Source: Prosthecobacter fusiformis | Lineage (GTDB): Bacteria > Verrucomicrobiota > Verrucomicrobiia > Verrucomicrobiales > Verrucomicrobiaceae | Assembly (NCBI RefSeq): GCF_004364345.1 | Contig: NZ_SOCA01000002.1 | Coordinates: 633,711 to 697,710 of the forward strand | Direction of reading: 5' to 3' | DNA length: 64,000 bases | Shown here: positions 19,443 through 28,781 of the stretch, one piece after another | How positions within the stretch are numbered: the first letter of the stretch is position 1 | How the letters are laid out: the number at the start of each line of letters is the position of its first letter | Notes under the pieces: generated by a model | What the model saw: the letters and a program-made list of their open reading frames with translations, nothing else | Database searches by the model: none | What the model was told of the DNA's origin: nothing | Position numbers and translations under genes: made by a program

Positions 19443-20141
19443 TTAATTCTTTAAACGGTAACGCGTCCGACGGCTGTTCAGCCAGCGCACGCCAAACATG
19501 TCGCAAGTGGCCCGCCAGGCGCGGTTGCCGAACCCGTATTTGCTGACGCCATGCACCCGGGGGCGATGGTTGACTGGCATCTCCGTGACCCGGAAATCCA
19601 TGTTGCGGATCAGGGCTGGGATGAAGCGGTGCATGCCATTGAACAGCAGCAAGGCCTCACGGCATTCACGACGCATCACTTTGAGGGTGCAGCCTGTATC
19701 GCGAACATGATCCCCAATGAAACGTGAGCGTACGCCATTGGCGATGCGGCTTTGCAGGCGTTTGAACGGTGTGTCTTTGCGCTTGGCACGGTAACCACAG
19801 ACAAGGTCGAATCCTTCTTGGAGCTTGGCGACCATGGCCGGAATGTCCGCTGGATCATTCTGCAAGTCGCCATCCAGGGTGACGATGATTTCGCCAAGAG
19901 ATTGGTGAATGCCAGCGTGCATGGCTGCACTCTGACCTGCATTGTGGGCAAATTCGAGCACTCGCACCCGCTCATCACGCTGGACACGGCTCACGGTTGC
20001 ATCGGTGCTGCCATCATCCACCAGCACCAGTTCATAATCCAGGCCGGTCAGGGCGGTCGCGATCTGGGCTTGCAGTTCGACGACGTTATCCTCCTCGTTA
20101 TAGAGCGGAACGACGACGGAGATGGCTGGTGACGAAGGCAT
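19443..20141 (-). CDS. Family 2 glycosyltransferase (DPM1-like)
   Basis: 232 residues if started at the ATG at 20141; an ATG at 20159 adds six residues. A longer frame reaches back into the upstream gene and is not used. The GT-A fold is clear: ISVVVPLYNEEDNVVEL at the start, DDGSTD (~40), TLDGDLQNDP with the metal-binding DGD (~92) and a late KYGFGNR. The text DTGCTLKVMRR fits dolichyl-phosphate-mannose synthase-like bacterial enzymes, but the C-terminal membrane segments of the larger members are missing. It should transfer a sugar from a nucleotide donor, probably to a lipid carrier. Confidence 0.88.
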   Translation of the reverse strand: MPSSPAISVVVPLYNEEDNVVELQAQIATALTGLDYELVLVDDGSTDATVSRVQRDERVRVLEFAHNAGQSAAMHAGIHQSLGEIIVTLDGDLQNDPADIPAMVAKLQEGFDLVCGYRAKRKDTPFKRLQSRIANGVRSRFIGDHVRDTGCTLKVMRRECREALLLFNGMHRFIPALIRNMDFRVTEMPVNHRPRVHGVSKYGFGNRAWRATCDMFGVRWLNSRRTRYRLKN

Positions 20142-20205
20142 GGTGGCGGGAGCCTTCATCCATCCCGCGCCCGCTTGACGTGGCAAGTGGAGATTTGCAC
20201 GAAGC

Positions 20206-21309
20206 TCACTGAGGAAGCGGAACGCGGATGATATTGGGTGCCCGGCGGCGGACGCCGATAAAGACGGGGGAAAGCTGCTGCTCAAACCAGCGGTGATTGA
20301 GCTTCAGCCGCGTATTCAGGGCGGTGAAATGCCAGGGACCATCCTCCGTACGGATACTGTATTGCAGGGCACGGCCTCCATCCAGCAGCGTCGCGTGCTG
20401 GACCTCCAGCTTCCGGGCGATTTCGGTGACTTCAGCCACATTCATCACGCCGCCATCGCCGGATACGATGAAAATGATCGTGCCGTCCTTTCTCATGCCT
20501 GCCAGGGAGCGGTAGGTGATTTTGGAGCCATCGAAGAACTGATCTGGCTTCATGGAGACATAGGAAAAGGTCGTGTGATTTTTCATCACAGAGGGATAGC
20601 CCTGGGTGCCTTCCTCAATAGGACCAGGCACATCATCCAGCAGGGACTTCGGGCCGAAGTAAGGGCGGCCACCTTTGACAAAAAAACACCCGCTCCATTC
20701 TGGAAAGGCTCCATTGACCTGCACCCCCTCATGCCAGACCCAGCCCAGCGGTTTGCCTTTGGGATCACGGAAATTGGCGGTGATGGAAAACCACAGATTG
20801 TCTTCAGCCATCCTGTTTGCTGCGGTGGTAACAGCAAACTTAGGCTGCTTTTCGTAGCTCGTCATGAACTCGAAATGCTCGGGCGAAAAGGTGATGACAT
20901 GCACTTCTGCCCCCAGGATCTGATGAGCGACCTTTGCCATCGATCCCTCTCCACGCTTGATCTTTAGGGTGGACCAGCGCATGCCTTGTTCCGCATGGCG
21001 CTCAATAAGCCCCTGACGAATTTCCGCTGCGGTGATCTTGGGAGCTGCTTTCCAGATCCCACCACCTCCGCGGATGAGTAGTGGCTCTTTCGAATCGCGC
21101 ACACTGAGGGCCACCAGATTGCTATCCAGATTGAAAAAGAAGACCCCCGCTATCCAAAGCGCTACGCCTGCAGCCAGCCCTAGAAATAGCAGCGCCTTGA
21201 GGCAACCTCGATTTTTTGCACCCTTCTTCTTCACAGGGGAGGATGATGGGCGGGAATCCAGCGGAGTCAAAGATTCCAATGCTTGTAATTGCCGCCCTAC
21301 CCGCCTCAT
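20206..21309 (-). CDS. Phosphodiester glycosidase (NAGPA/DUF2233) family membrane protein
   Basis: 367 residues: a cytoplasmic basic start, one membrane helix (~35-58), then a periplasmic domain. In the C-terminal half the NAGPA signature can be read: ITYRSLAGMRKDGTIIFIVS, GGVMNVAEVTEIARKL and ATLLDGGRAL, close to the family's ELA-x-LGAxxALNLDGGGS. The middle is less conserved. Members remove N-acetylglucosamine from phosphodiesters; the substrate here is unknown. It lies 9 bases after the DUF1501 gene and 64 bases before the GT2 gene, so these are probably one transcript. Confidence 0.85.
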   Translation of the reverse strand: MRRVGRQLQALESLTPLDSRPSSSPVKKKGAKNRGCLKALLFLGLAAGVALWIAGVFFFNLDSNLVALSVRDSKEPLLIRGGGGIWKAAPKITAAEIRQGLIERHAEQGMRWSTLKIKRGEGSMAKVAHQILGAEVHVITFSPEHFEFMTSYEKQPKFAVTTAANRMAEDNLWFSITANFRDPKGKPLGWVWHEGVQVNGAFPEWSGCFFVKGGRPYFGPKSLLDDVPGPIEEGTQGYPSVMKNHTTFSYVSMKPDQFFDGSKITYRSLAGMRKDGTIIFIVSGDGGVMNVAEVTEIARKLEVQHATLLDGGRALQYSIRTEDGPWHFTALNTRLKLNHRWFEQQLSPVFIGVRRRAPNIIRVPLPQ

Positions 21310-21318
21310 GCATTTGAT

Positions 21319-22731
21319 TTAAGCCATGATCTCGGACGCCACTGTGCCATAGACATCCGTCAGGCGGAAGTCGCGGCCAGCATAGCGATAGGTCAGCTTT
21401 TCGTGGTCCAGGCCAAGCAAATGTAGGACTGTGGCGTGCCAGTCGTGGATGTGCATTTTATTTTCCTCGGCTTCGTATCCGTACTCGTCGGTTTTGCCAT
21501 AATTCATGCCGCCCTTCACGCCGCCTCCGGCCATCCATAGGGTGAATCCTTTATTGTTATGGTCGCGGCCATCATCACCCTGGCTATGCGGGGTGCGGCC
21601 AAATTCTCCGCCCCAGATGACCAGTGTATCCTTCAGCAGGCCGCGTTGTTTTAAATCCTGAAGCAATCCGGCGACAGGGGTGTCGATGGCATCGCAATTG
21701 CGTTGTAGGGCGGTCTTGAGATTGAAGTGCTGGTCCCAGTTTCCATGGGTGATCTCGATGAAGCGCACGCCTGCTTCCAAGAGCTTGCGCGCCATGAGGC
21801 ATTGTTTGCCAAAGGTATCCGTATTGTCGTTGCCAATCCCGTAGAGGTCTTTGGTCGCATCTGTCTCTTGGCTGAGATCCAGGACTTTTGGCACCTCCGC
21901 CTGCATGCGGAAAGCCAGCTCATAGGATTCGATGACGCCTTCCACTTCCGCACTTGTTCCGCCATCTGCGGCCATTCGGGACTGGTTTAATGCCTGCACC
22001 AGATCCAACTGGGTGCGCTGGGTATCCAGACTGTAACGGTCGTTTTTGACATTGGCGATGCTGGTCTCCTCTGCCGCTCCGTTATAACGTCGGGCAAAGG
22101 CTCCACCGCCAGGAAGGCTATTGCCCCCGATCTTTGTCCCCTGGTAAATGGCGGGCAAAAAGGCGCTGCCGTAGCTGCGGGTGGCATTGGCTGGCGGATT
22201 GATGGTGATGAAGCCGGGTAAATTTTCATTCTGGGTGCCCAGTCCGTAAAGAGCCCAGGAGCCGAGCGATGGCCTAACAAATTGCGTGGTGCCTGTGTGC
22301 AACTGGGTGAAAGCCTGCGGATGAGCTGGCACATCCGTGGTCATCGAATTGATGACGCAGAGGTCATCGGCGTGCTTGGCCAGGCTGGGCAGCAATTCGG
22401 AAATCCAGAGTCCACTTTTCCCATGGCGGTTGAATTTCCAGGGGGAGCCCATCAGTTTGGCCTGACCATAACGGCCCGCCAGGGCAGGGGCACTCTTGCC
22501 GTCATCTGCCGTGAGTTTGGGTTTGTAATCGAGAAGGTCCACATGCGATGGCGCACCCTGCATGCATAGGAAAATCACATGTTTGGCTCTGGGCTGGAGA
22601 TGCGGGTTTTTGGGGGCCAAAGGTGATCCGGCACGCAGGGCCTGCTGCTGGGCCAGTGCGGCAAATGCGAGGTATCCGAAGCCATTCGAGGTCGTTTTTA
22701 GAAACTGACGGCGGTTTGATGGAGCATTCAT
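21319..22731 (-). CDS. DUF1501 Tat-exported protein
   Basis: 470 residues with a twin-arginine signal (SNRRQFLKTTSNGF). DUF1501 text follows: KHVIFLCMQGAPSHVDLLDY near residue 50, [12 protein letters not shown] (~390) and a C-terminal [20 protein letters not shown]. The family belongs to the alkaline phosphatase/sulfatase-like superfamily, but usual metal ligands have not been verified here. It follows the DUF1553 gene by 30 bases, the standard arrangement in this phylum, and the pair is expected to act on an extracellular substrate. Confidence 0.93.
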   Translation of the reverse strand: MNAPSNRRQFLKTTSNGFGYLAFAALAQQQALRAGSPLAPKNPHLQPRAKHVIFLCMQGAPSHVDLLDYKPKLTADDGKSAPALAGRYGQAKLMGSPWKFNRHGKSGLWISELLPSLAKHADDLCVINSMTTDVPAHPQAFTQLHTGTTQFVRPSLGSWALYGLGTQNENLPGFITINPPANATRSYGSAFLPAIYQGTKIGGNSLPGGGAFARRYNGAAEETSIANVKNDRYSLDTQRTQLDLVQALNQSRMAADGGTSAEVEGVIESYELAFRMQAEVPKVLDLSQETDATKDLYGIGNDNTDTFGKQCLMARKLLEAGVRFIEITHGNWDQHFNLKTALQRNCDAIDTPVAGLLQDLKQRGLLKDTLVIWGGEFGRTPHSQGDDGRDHNNKGFTLWMAGGGVKGGMNYGKTDEYGYEAEENKMHIHDWHATVLHLLGLDHEKLTYRYAGRDFRLTDVYGTVASEIMA

Positions 22732-22761
22732 GGCGATAGGTTTGAATGGACTAACAAAGGA

Positions 22762-25281
22762 TCAGTTTAAATAGCGAAATTCAGCACTGGCGATGAGGCT
22801 CTGGCAAAAGGCGGAGAGGGTGGCCATCTGCGCTTTTTCTTTCTCCGATGGCGTGTTCTTACCCTCTGCGGCTTGTTGGGGAAATCGCATCCAGAAGCTC
22901 TTGATGGATGTCATTTCCTGCTCGGTGGGAAAACGGGCAAAGGCGAGTTGGAAGGCGTAAGTCAGCTTCTCCAATGGCGTGCCAGGGTGTTTGGCCACCC
23001 TGGAGGCAAATGCATCCGCAGCACTGAGAGCCTGTGGATTGTTCATCATAAACAGGCTTTGTCCGGGAACGTTGGTGGTATCCCGTTCGCCATTGACCAG
23101 ACTGGCATCGGGGAAGTCAAAGACACTGAGGACCTCGGGGATCTGGTCACGGATGATCGGCAGATAGATGCTGCGGTAGCTATAAGGTTGAGTGCTGATC
23201 TCTCGAAAAAGTGAGAAAAGACCTTCGCGTCCTTCTCCTGCTCTGGCGACAGGAGAACCATCAATGGGATAAAGATTGAGGTTTCCAGACACGGCGAGCA
23301 TCGCATCCCGGATGGCTTCAGCATCCAGCCGTCTCTGATTCATCCTCCAATGCAGTTTGTTATCTGGGTCCACGGCGAAGTTTTGATCATCATAAGCAGA
23401 GGCCATCTGATAGCTGCGGGAAAGCATGATCTCTCGGATCATCTGTTTGACCGACCAGCCTTGCTCCATGAATGAGAGGGCGAGTTCGTCCAGCAGTTCG
23501 GGATGGGTGGGTTTCTGTCCCATGAGGCCGAAGTTATCTGGAGTGGCGACGAGGCCGCTGCCCATCAATTTCAACCAGATTCGGTTCGCCATCACGCGAG
23601 CGGTGAGGGGATTTTCTTTGGAAGCAATGAAGAAAGCCAAGTCCAGTCGTCCGCTGCCTTCACTGATATTGCGGGGTTCTCCTTCAGCGCACAATACCTC
23701 CACCAAACCGCGTGGCACAGTGTCTCCAGGCTGCTTCAGGTCACCGCGAATCAGCAGCGGGCTGTTCACAGGACTATCCTTATCCAGCAAGCCCATGGCC
23801 AGCGTGCGCGGGCTGCCATCCGCATGAAATTGATCGAGATCCGCTTTGATGGCATCCGCCCGATCGGCAGAACTGCGCACGCGGAGGAAATTCTGAGCAT
23901 TGTTGTCGCGTTGCCCTGAACTCATGCTGCGCACTTGGTCACGAATGTTGTTTGCCGTATTCAAGGCTTCATCATAATTGCGTTTCAGGGTCGCATAATC
24001 CGCCTTGGGCAGAGCAGCGAGGGCGGAGACCTGCGCGGCAGCGGGGTCCAGCTCAATCAGCGTGCTGGTATTCTGGTTCTGCAACTGGCGATAAGTGCCG
24101 AAAAGAGTCTCACTGCTCAGGAAGATGCCCGCCAGCGCATAGTAGTCACGTTGCGTCACAGGATCAAACTTGTGGTCATGACAGCGAGCACAGGCCAGGG
24201 TGAGGCCTAACATAGATTGCGATAATGCATCAATTTGCTCATCCACCAGATCCATGGTGAATTGCCTTTTGTCGCGGTTGTTATGACCTTTGGGACCGAT
24301 GGCCAGGAAGCCGGTGGCGACGATCTTTTCTGCCTGGTCGCGTTTGTTGTCATAGCGCATCAGGTCTCCGGCGATCTGCTCTTTCAAAAACTGGTCGTAA
24401 GGCTTGTCGCGGTTGAAGGCATCAATCACGTAGTCGCGGTAACGCCAGGCATGTGGATACAGCAGGTTGACCTCCTTGCCGCTGCTCTCAGCATACCGGG
24501 CGATGTCCAGCCAGTGCCGCCCCCAGCGCTCGCCAAAACGAGAGGAGTCCAAGTATTGGTCAATCACACGCTTGGTGGCCTCAGGCGATGTGTCTTTGAC
24601 ATACGCTTCCACCTCATCTGGCGTAGGCGGCAGTCCGGTGAGGTCAAAGGCGATGCGGCGGATGAGCGTCCGGCGGTCTGCATCAGGGGCTGGTTTTAAA
24701 CCGGCTTTCTCCAGTCCGGCCTGGATCCATTGATCAATGGTGGAACGTGCCCAGCTTTCATCTTTGAGATCAGGAACGGCAGAGCTTGCCGGTTTTTGGA
24801 ATGCCCAGTGTTGCCGACCTTCCTGCATATTAATCTCACGCTTGCCTCCGCTGGCATTGGGGATGATTTGCTCACGGGGATCCGGGGCACCCATTTCGAT
24901 CCACTTGCGAAAATGGGCGATTACTTCATCCGGCAGCTTCGTCTTCGGTGGCATCTGCATGTCTTCATCCGCCCAGGTCATGGCCGTATAAATCGCGCTT
25001 TCGGAAAGGCTGCCAGGAGTCACCCCTGGATGCCCAGATTCGCCGCCTAAGACAGTGCCTTGCCGTGTATCAAGGGTGAGTCCTCCTTTGACTTTTTCGG
25101 CCTCGGCGGAGTGGCATTGATAACAATGCTCCACCAGTGCTGGACGGATGTTCTTTTCAAAAAAGCTCAGTTGATCCGCAGGTATGCCTGCATGATCAGC
25201 CATCGCGGCTTCCACCGCCAGGGCAGAGGATGCCGCTAAACTGAAAGCAAAGATGCAGAGTGAGAAAAACTTCATGGCCAA
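22762..25281 (-). CDS. PSCyt1/DUF1549/DUF1553 cytochrome c-type protein
   Basis: 839 residues. After a signal peptide a planctomycete cytochrome domain (PSCyt1) carries CYQCH (~53-57) and a TAMTWADEDMQMPPKTKLPD segment with its distal Met. DUF1549 follows (~190-400; ERWGRHWLDIARYAESSG, CARCHDHKFDP at ~365 with a second CXXCH) and then DUF1553 (~560-830; NPLTARVMANRIWLKLMGSG, RLDAEAIRDAMLAVSG). It is the upstream partner of the DUF1501 gene. The heme count and electron-transfer role are inferred from motifs. An alternative start is MKFF at 25275. Confidence 0.94.
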   Translation of the reverse strand: MAMKFFSLCIFAFSLAASSALAVEAAMADHAGIPADQLSFFEKNIRPALVEHCYQCHSAEAEKVKGGLTLDTRQGTVLGGESGHPGVTPGSLSESAIYTAMTWADEDMQMPPKTKLPDEVIAHFRKWIEMGAPDPREQIIPNASGGKREINMQEGRQHWAFQKPASSAVPDLKDESWARSTIDQWIQAGLEKAGLKPAPDADRRTLIRRIAFDLTGLPPTPDEVEAYVKDTSPEATKRVIDQYLDSSRFGERWGRHWLDIARYAESSGKEVNLLYPHAWRYRDYVIDAFNRDKPYDQFLKEQIAGDLMRYDNKRDQAEKIVATGFLAIGPKGHNNRDKRQFTMDLVDEQIDALSQSMLGLTLACARCHDHKFDPVTQRDYYALAGIFLSSETLFGTYRQLQNQNTSTLIELDPAAAQVSALAALPKADYATLKRNYDEALNTANNIRDQVRSMSSGQRDNNAQNFLRVRSSADRADAIKADLDQFHADGSPRTLAMGLLDKDSPVNSPLLIRGDLKQPGDTVPRGLVEVLCAEGEPRNISEGSGRLDLAFFIASKENPLTARVMANRIWLKLMGSGLVATPDNFGLMGQKPTHPELLDELALSFMEQGWSVKQMIREIMLSRSYQMASAYDDQNFAVDPDNKLHWRMNQRRLDAEAIRDAMLAVSGNLNLYPIDGSPVARAGEGREGLFSLFREISTQPYSYRSIYLPIIRDQIPEVLSVFDFPDASLVNGERDTTNVPGQSLFMMNNPQALSAADAFASRVAKHPGTPLEKLTYAFQLAFARFPTEQEMTSIKSFWMRFPQQAAEGKNTPSEKEKAQMATLSAFCQSLIASAEFRYLN

Positions 25282-25356
25282 AACAGCGTTTCAGTTTCCT
25301 GAAACACAGTTAGGCCATGGAAGTTGCGCGGGATAATGCCCGACTCTCACTTTTAA

Positions 25357-26235
25357 TTAGACCAAGCCCAGGCTCTTTAGTGTGGCGCGGAGCTCTTCGA
25401 CCTTGGCGGCCTCCATCGGCACCAGCGGCAGACGCAACTCGTCGGTGCAGTGACCGGCCAGGGCCATCGCCGTTTTGATCGGGATAGGATTGGTGGAAAG
25501 CTTCAAGAAAGCAGCGAATAGCGGGTAATACTGCTGGTGGATACCCAACGCGCCTGCGTAATCGCCCTTCAATGCCAGTTTCACCATGTCGCTGATCTGC
25601 TTTGGAATAAGATTGGAGGCCACACTGACGATGCCAACGCCACCCACGGACATGAAGGGCAGGGTAAGGCCGTCATCACCGGACAGGATTTCGAATTCTC
25701 CCGGCAGGAGCTGCTTCATCTGGCTCACTCGCTCAGGATTACCGCCTGCCTCTTTGATGGCGCGGATGTTCGGGCAGCTTTCGGCAAGCCGCACGATTAC
25801 ATCCAGGCCAATCTCAATGCCGCAGCGTCCTGGAATACTATACAGCATGATCGGCAGCTTGGTATTGTCGGCGATGGCCTTGAAATGCTGATACAGGCCT
25901 TCCGGGGTCGGCTTGTTATAATAAGGAGCCACCTGGAGAGATGCCGTTGCACCAGCAGCCTCCGCTTCTTGCGTCAGTTCAATGGCCTCACGGGTGCTGT
26001 TGGAGCCTGTGCCCGCCATGACGATGCCACGACCTTTGGCAAATTCGACCGTCAGCTTCACCACCTGTTCATGCTCGTCATAATCCAGGGTCGGAGATTC
26101 CCCGGTGGTGCCGCAAGGAACCACGCCAGAGACGCCGTTATCGAACTGGAAATCGACAAGTTTTTTGAGCGCTTCCTCGTCGAGCTGGCCGTTACGGAAG
26201 GGGGTGACAATGGCGGTGTGGGTTCCTGCGAACAT
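25357..26235 (-). CDS. dapA: 4-hydroxy-tetrahydrodipicolinate synthase
   Basis: 292 residues, the normal DapA length. Visible are GTTGESPTLDYDEH (~43), the Tyr of APYYNKPTPEGLYQHF (~133), and the Schiff-base Lys in IRAIKEAGGNPERV (~161). The enzyme condenses pyruvate with aspartate semialdehyde in the first step to meso-diaminopimelate and lysine. It is third in a trpA-dapF-dapA cluster with 18- to 20-base gaps, so co-transcription is likely. dapB is elsewhere in the window (46128). Confidence 0.97.
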   Translation of the reverse strand: MFAGTHTAIVTPFRNGQLDEEALKKLVDFQFDNGVSGVVPCGTTGESPTLDYDEHEQVVKLTVEFAKGRGIVMAGTGSNSTREAIELTQEAEAAGATASLQVAPYYNKPTPEGLYQHFKAIADNTKLPIMLYSIPGRCGIEIGLDVIVRLAESCPNIRAIKEAGGNPERVSQMKQLLPGEFEILSGDDGLTLPFMSVGGVGIVSVASNLIPKQISDMVKLALKGDYAGALGIHQQYYPLFAAFLKLSTNPIPIKTAMALAGHCTDELRLPLVPMEAAKVEELRATLKSLGLV

Positions 26236-26255
26236 GATTGAGGGAGTGGAAAAGA

Positions 26256-27068
26256 TTATAGCGTAACCGTGCCTTGGAAAACAAAATCCGCAGGGCCGAA
26301 GAGGGTCACGTCAGTGTATTCGTGGGGGGGATTTTCTGTGAAGCCGACACGCAGGGTATCCCCGCCCTTCACCAAGACGGTGACGGGGCTGGGGGCACCC
26401 GTCAGTTCGTGATGGATAAGAGCGCAGGCCACCATGCCCGTGCCGCAGGCCAGGGTCTCATCTTCTACCCCGCGCTCATAGGTGCGGATGGAGATGCTGC
26501 CTGGGGCCAGTACTTTGGCGAAGTTCGCATTGGTGCCTTTAGGCTTGAAGGCGTCGTGATATCGAAGCCCGGCACCCCAGGCCTTCACGGGCACGGTATC
26601 CAGATCTTCCACAAAAACGACAGCATGAGGCACGCCGGTGTTCACACTGTGCACGGTCAGTACATCACCTGCGACGGGCAGATCCGTGGCCAGTTTCAGG
26701 CCATGGGGAGCACTCATGTTGATGCGCACCTGGTCACCCTCAAACTCGGCGGAGATCATCCCGGCCAGGGTTTCAAAACGGACGAGTGTCAGCTTGCCAT
26801 CATGCAACCGGTTGACGAAGCTGCCAAAACAGCGCGCACCATTGCCGCACATCTCAGCTTCACTACCATCCGCATTGTAGTAGCGCATTTTGAAGTCGCC
26901 GCCTTCAGTGGCAGGCTCCACACAGAGAAGGCCATCCGCACCGATGCCGCGATGGCGGTCGCAAAGCTGGGCAATTTGCTCCGTGGACAGGGACAGGGCG
27001 AGGTCGCGATTGTCCAGCATGACGAAGTCATTGCCGGCACCGTTCATTTTCCAGAAGTTCAGGGTCAT
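26256..27068 (-). CDS. dapF: Diaminopimelate epimerase
   Basis: 270 residues. The two catalytic cysteines are in GNGARCFGSF (~75) and ETLACGTGMVACAL (~210). The N terminus FWKMNGAGNDFVM and NFAKVLAP are typical. It interconverts LL- and meso-diaminopimelate for cell wall and lysine synthesis. It is flanked closely by dapA and trpA on the same strand. Confidence 0.97.
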   Translation of the reverse strand: MTLNFWKMNGAGNDFVMLDNRDLALSLSTEQIAQLCDRHRGIGADGLLCVEPATEGGDFKMRYYNADGSEAEMCGNGARCFGSFVNRLHDGKLTLVRFETLAGMISAEFEGDQVRINMSAPHGLKLATDLPVAGDVLTVHSVNTGVPHAVVFVEDLDTVPVKAWGAGLRYHDAFKPKGTNANFAKVLAPGSISIRTYERGVEDETLACGTGMVACALIHHELTGAPSPVTVLVKGGDTLRVGFTENPPHEYTDVTLFGPADFVFQGTVTL

Positions 27069-27086
27069 GTGATGAATTAAAAAAGG

Positions 27087-27902
27087 TTACGCCAGGGCTT
27101 TCACGGCGGCGACGAGAGGTTTCACAAAGGCTTCCACCTGATCGGCCAGATCGGCGGCGGCACCATTCTTCTCGATAAGCTTGACGATGGCGCTGCCGAC
27201 CACGACTCCATCCGCCATGCTGGCCACCTTTGCGGCTTGCTCCGGATTAGAAACGCCAAAGCCGACACAGACCGGTACATCCGTGGATTCCTTGATCAGA
27301 GCTACCTGCTCGGCAATGCCGCTGGCGATTTCCACCTGCGCACCAGTGACGCCCAGACGCGATACGTAATAGACAAAGCCTTCCGCGTTTTTCGCAATGA
27401 GGTCAATGCGCTCACGGGGGGAAGTCGGCGCGATAAGCTGAATGTGACGCAATTCTGCCGTGGGCTTCAGTTCGGCGTTTTGCAGAGCCTCTTCCGGGGG
27501 CAGGTCAAGTACCAGCACTCCGTCCACACCCGCCGCAGCGGCGTCGATATGGAAGCGCTCATAACCATAAGTATAGACCGGATTCAGATACGTGAAGAAA
27601 ACCAGAGGGATTTGGGACTGGGTGCGCAGCTTGCGGACCATCTCCAGCACCTTGGGAAAGGTGGCTCCGGCTTTCAGTGCCCGGTCTGCCGCCATCTGGT
27701 TCACCACGCCGTCAGCGAGGGGATCGGAAAACGGCACGCCCAGTTCCACGATGTCCACCCCGGCACGTTCCAGGGCCAGCACGATGTCCACCGTGATGTC
27801 CAAAGTCGGGTCTCCTGCGCAGATATAGGCGACGAAAGCGCGCTTGCCGGAGGTGCGTAGCTCAGCGAAATGGCGGTCAATGCGGTTGGTTGGGGCGGAC
27901 AT
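27087..27902 (-). CDS. trpA: Tryptophan synthase alpha subunit
   Basis: 271 residues from the ATG at 27902; a longer frame to 28037 adds a poorly protein-like stretch and is rejected. ELGVPFSDPLADG with the catalytic Glu and Asp is at ~50-62, and later GFVYYVSRLGVTGAQ and VCVGFGVSNPEQA. It cleaves indole-glycerol phosphate. Other trp genes are not in the window; its coupling to dapF and dapA probably reflects shared transcription rather than a shared pathway. Confidence 0.96.
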   Translation of the reverse strand: MSAPTNRIDRHFAELRTSGKRAFVAYICAGDPTLDITVDIVLALERAGVDIVELGVPFSDPLADGVVNQMAADRALKAGATFPKVLEMVRKLRTQSQIPLVFFTYLNPVYTYGYERFHIDAAAAGVDGVLVLDLPPEEALQNAELKPTAELRHIQLIAPTSPRERIDLIAKNAEGFVYYVSRLGVTGAQVEIASGIAEQVALIKESTDVPVCVGFGVSNPEQAAKVASMADGVVVGSAIVKLIEKNGAAADLADQVEAFVKPLVAAVKALA

Positions 27903-28040
27903 GGAGGGCTGTGTATTTAGCGCGTCCCTTTCATCTGTGCAACTGGACGGCTTCACTTCAGCAGACACAAAAAGCTGAATCCTGGCCACTCCCGGACGCA
28001 TTTGACGGGGTTCGGTATCCGTTTTCACCCTTCTCATTTC

Positions 28041-28781
28041 ATGAAATTCACTCCTGCCGCTCTTTTTCTCACCCTTTTGGGTTCCATTTCTCTCTCCTCT
28101 TCAGGTGCCGAACCGACTCCTCCTCCCGGTTTTCGTACCCTTTTTAATGGGCGTGATCTCACTGGCTGGCACGGCTTGAACCCTCATTCCGTCGTCAAAC
28201 TCAAGGACGCAAAAAAAGACGAAGCCTTGAAAGCAATGCGCGCGGAATTTGCCAAGCATTGGCATGTGGAAAATGGCGAGCTGGTAAATGTCGGCACAGG
28301 TCCCTATGCCACCACGGATGAAGCCTTTGGCGACATCGAATTTCTTATCGAATACAAGACCGTGGCCAAAGCGGACAGCGGCATCTACCTGCGGGGCACA
28401 CCCCAGGTTCAGATCTGGGACATCAACCAGCCTGATGATGCCAAAAAGCCGGACCGCCATCCCAAGCTCGGCTCCGGTGGCCTCTTTAACAACACACCGA
28501 AAACCCCAGGTCGTGATCCGCTGGTGGTCGCCGATAAACCTTTTGGCGAGTGGAACAGCTTTCGCATCCGCCAGATTGGCGATGTGACCTGGGTCTGGTT
28601 GAATGACAAGCTGGTGGTGGATGCCGCCAAGATGGAAAACTATTGGGATAAAACCCAGCCGCTTCCAGCCACCGGACCCTTGATGCTGCAAACCCACGGC
28701 GGTGAAATCCGCTGGCGCAATCTCTTCATTCGCGAGATTGGCAAGGAAGAAGCGACTAAGATCTTGAGCGAAAAGAAGTAA
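28041..28781 (+). CDS. DUF1080 (3-keto-disaccharide hydrolase-like) secreted protein
   Basis: 246 residues from the ATG at 28041, which opens a good signal peptide (MKFTPAALFLTLLGSISLSS). The domain is DUF1080/PF06439, a concanavalin-like beta-sandwich: GFRTLFNGRDLTGWHG at the start, DIEFLIEYKTVAKADSGIYL (~105) and GLFNNTPKTPGRD (~150). Some members hydrolyse 3-keto-glucosides. Its last 26 bases overlap the end of the convergent smc gene. It is a paralogue of the DUF1080 protein at 43409. Confidence 0.92.
   Translation: MKFTPAALFLTLLGSISLSSSGAEPTPPPGFRTLFNGRDLTGWHGLNPHSVVKLKDAKKDEALKAMRAEFAKHWHVENGELVNVGTGPYATTDEAFGDIEFLIEYKTVAKADSGIYLRGTPQVQIWDINQPDDAKKPDRHPKLGSGGLFNNTPKTPGRDPLVVADKPFGEWNSFRIRQIGDVTWVWLNDKLVVDAAKMENYWDKTQPLPATGPLMLQTHGGEIRWRNLFIREIGKEEATKILSEKK

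Noticed and set aside
20142..20285. N-terminal extension of the GT2 gene
   Set aside because: It overlaps the preceding gene and has low-complexity Ser/Pro/Ala content. The start at 20141 gives a normal family length.
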